Below, piece by piece: positions 59,802 to 59,999 of a stretch of DNA of 59,999 bases. The notes under the pieces were generated by a model. It worked only from the letters and a program-made list of their open reading frames with translations, ran no database searches and was not told the origin of the DNA. This DNA comes from Cereibacter changlensis JA139 (GTDB lineage: Bacteria > Pseudomonadota > Alphaproteobacteria > Rhodobacterales > Rhodobacteraceae). The position numbers and the translations under genes are program-made. The first letter of the stretch is position 1, and every line of letters starts with the position of its first letter. The stretch is from NCBI RefSeq assembly GCF_003034985.1, contig NZ_PZKG01000012.1:1-59999 (forward strand), in the 5' to 3' direction.

Positions 59802-59999
59802 ATGCAGCTGAACACCCGGCATTCCGGTCTCGAAGATGGCCCCGCGCGCCTGCGCTCCGCTCTGGAGCATCCCGCCGATTGGGCCCTGTTTCTCGATATC
59901 GACGGCACGCTGGTGGACATCGCCGACGGGCCGCATGCCGTGCGGGTGGAAAGCGGCCTGCCGCAGCAGCTGGTGCAGCTGGCCGGGCGGCTCGACGGC
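59802..59999 (+). CDS. otsB: Trehalose-phosphatase, 5' end only
   Basis: The first 66 codons of a HAD-superfamily phosphatase run off the window. DWALFLDIDGTLVDIADGPHAVRV contains motif I (FLDIDGT, with the nucleophilic Asp), in the context typical of OtsB, which dephosphorylates trehalose 6-phosphate. The ATG at 59802 has GGAGG five bases upstream. An otsA gene may follow outside the window. Confidence 0.8.
   Translation, partial: MQLNTRHSGLEDGPARLRSALEHPADWALFLDIDGTLVDIADGPHAVRVESGLPQQLVQLAGRLDG

Overview
The window is about 60 kb of GC-rich chromosome from an alphaproteobacterium of the Rhodobacterales/Rhodobacteraceae type. This is judged from gene families and gene order: flaF-flbT-fliC with a CtrA-type flagellar gene set, a DUF1217 protein inside the flagellar locus, DUF2794, an IalB-like protein before rlmN, ubiE-ubiB beside mutM, and the chromosomal order rpsT-dnaA-dnaN-recF-gyrB. 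Coding density is very high and ATGA start/stop overlaps are frequent. No insertion sequence, prophage, CRISPR array, rRNA or tRNA gene was seen.

Positions 1-6.1 kb hold carbohydrate metabolism. A truncated MFS permease is divergent from a GH13 alpha-glucosidase, and a tightly coupled minus-strand operon (SDR dehydrogenase, dgoK, dgoA, SMP-30 lactonase) fits oxidative sugar catabolism of the De Ley-Doudoroff kind without a sugar-acid dehydratase in view. Positions 6.1-21.2 kb are housekeeping: tRNA hydroxylation (trhO), NAD salvage (pncA-pncB), ribosome rescue (arfB), queuosine precursor uptake, a lipoprotein-like phytase-family esterase, murein endopeptidase MepA, an UMF1-family transporter, a thioesterase, YggT, RecQ, YaaA, DUF2794, a rhizobial-type asparaginase, an IalB-like secreted protein, rlmN and a DUF1127 protein.

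Positions 21.3-47.0 kb are a large flagellar locus of several operons: fliF-fliH-fliN-fliP (-); fliL-hypothetical-motE-motA-AMIN/solenoid protein-lytic transglycosylase-flhA-fliR-flhB-fliJ-like (+); flgB-flgC-fliE-fliQ-flgF-flgG-flgA-flgH-second fliL (-); fliI (+); fliC, flaF-flbT-DUF1217 (-); flgJ-like and flgN-like (-); fliK-flgD (+). Export gate, ATPase, rod, L-ring and filament genes are here, but motB, fliG, fliM, flgE, flgI, flgK and flgL are not. All four flagellar promoter regions carry a CtrA-like TTAA-N7-TTAA element. flgD is broken by an apparent one-base deletion.

Positions 47.0-60 kb hold ubiE-ubiB, mutM, an enoyl-CoA hydratase, rpsT and the replication block dnaA-dnaN-recF, with a VOC protein and a LysE-type exporter inserted before gyrB. 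A 50-residue membrane protein and the 5' end of a trehalose-phosphatase gene follow.

The most unusual items are: (i) a 16-base perfect complement of the 16S rRNA 3' end, preceding an 18-codon frame and a strong hairpin just upstream of arfB; (ii) an SDR whose catalytic lysine is replaced by asparagine; (iii) the flgD frameshift; (iv) the set of CtrA-like boxes; and (v) an uncharacterised AMIN-like plus solenoid protein coupled to motA.
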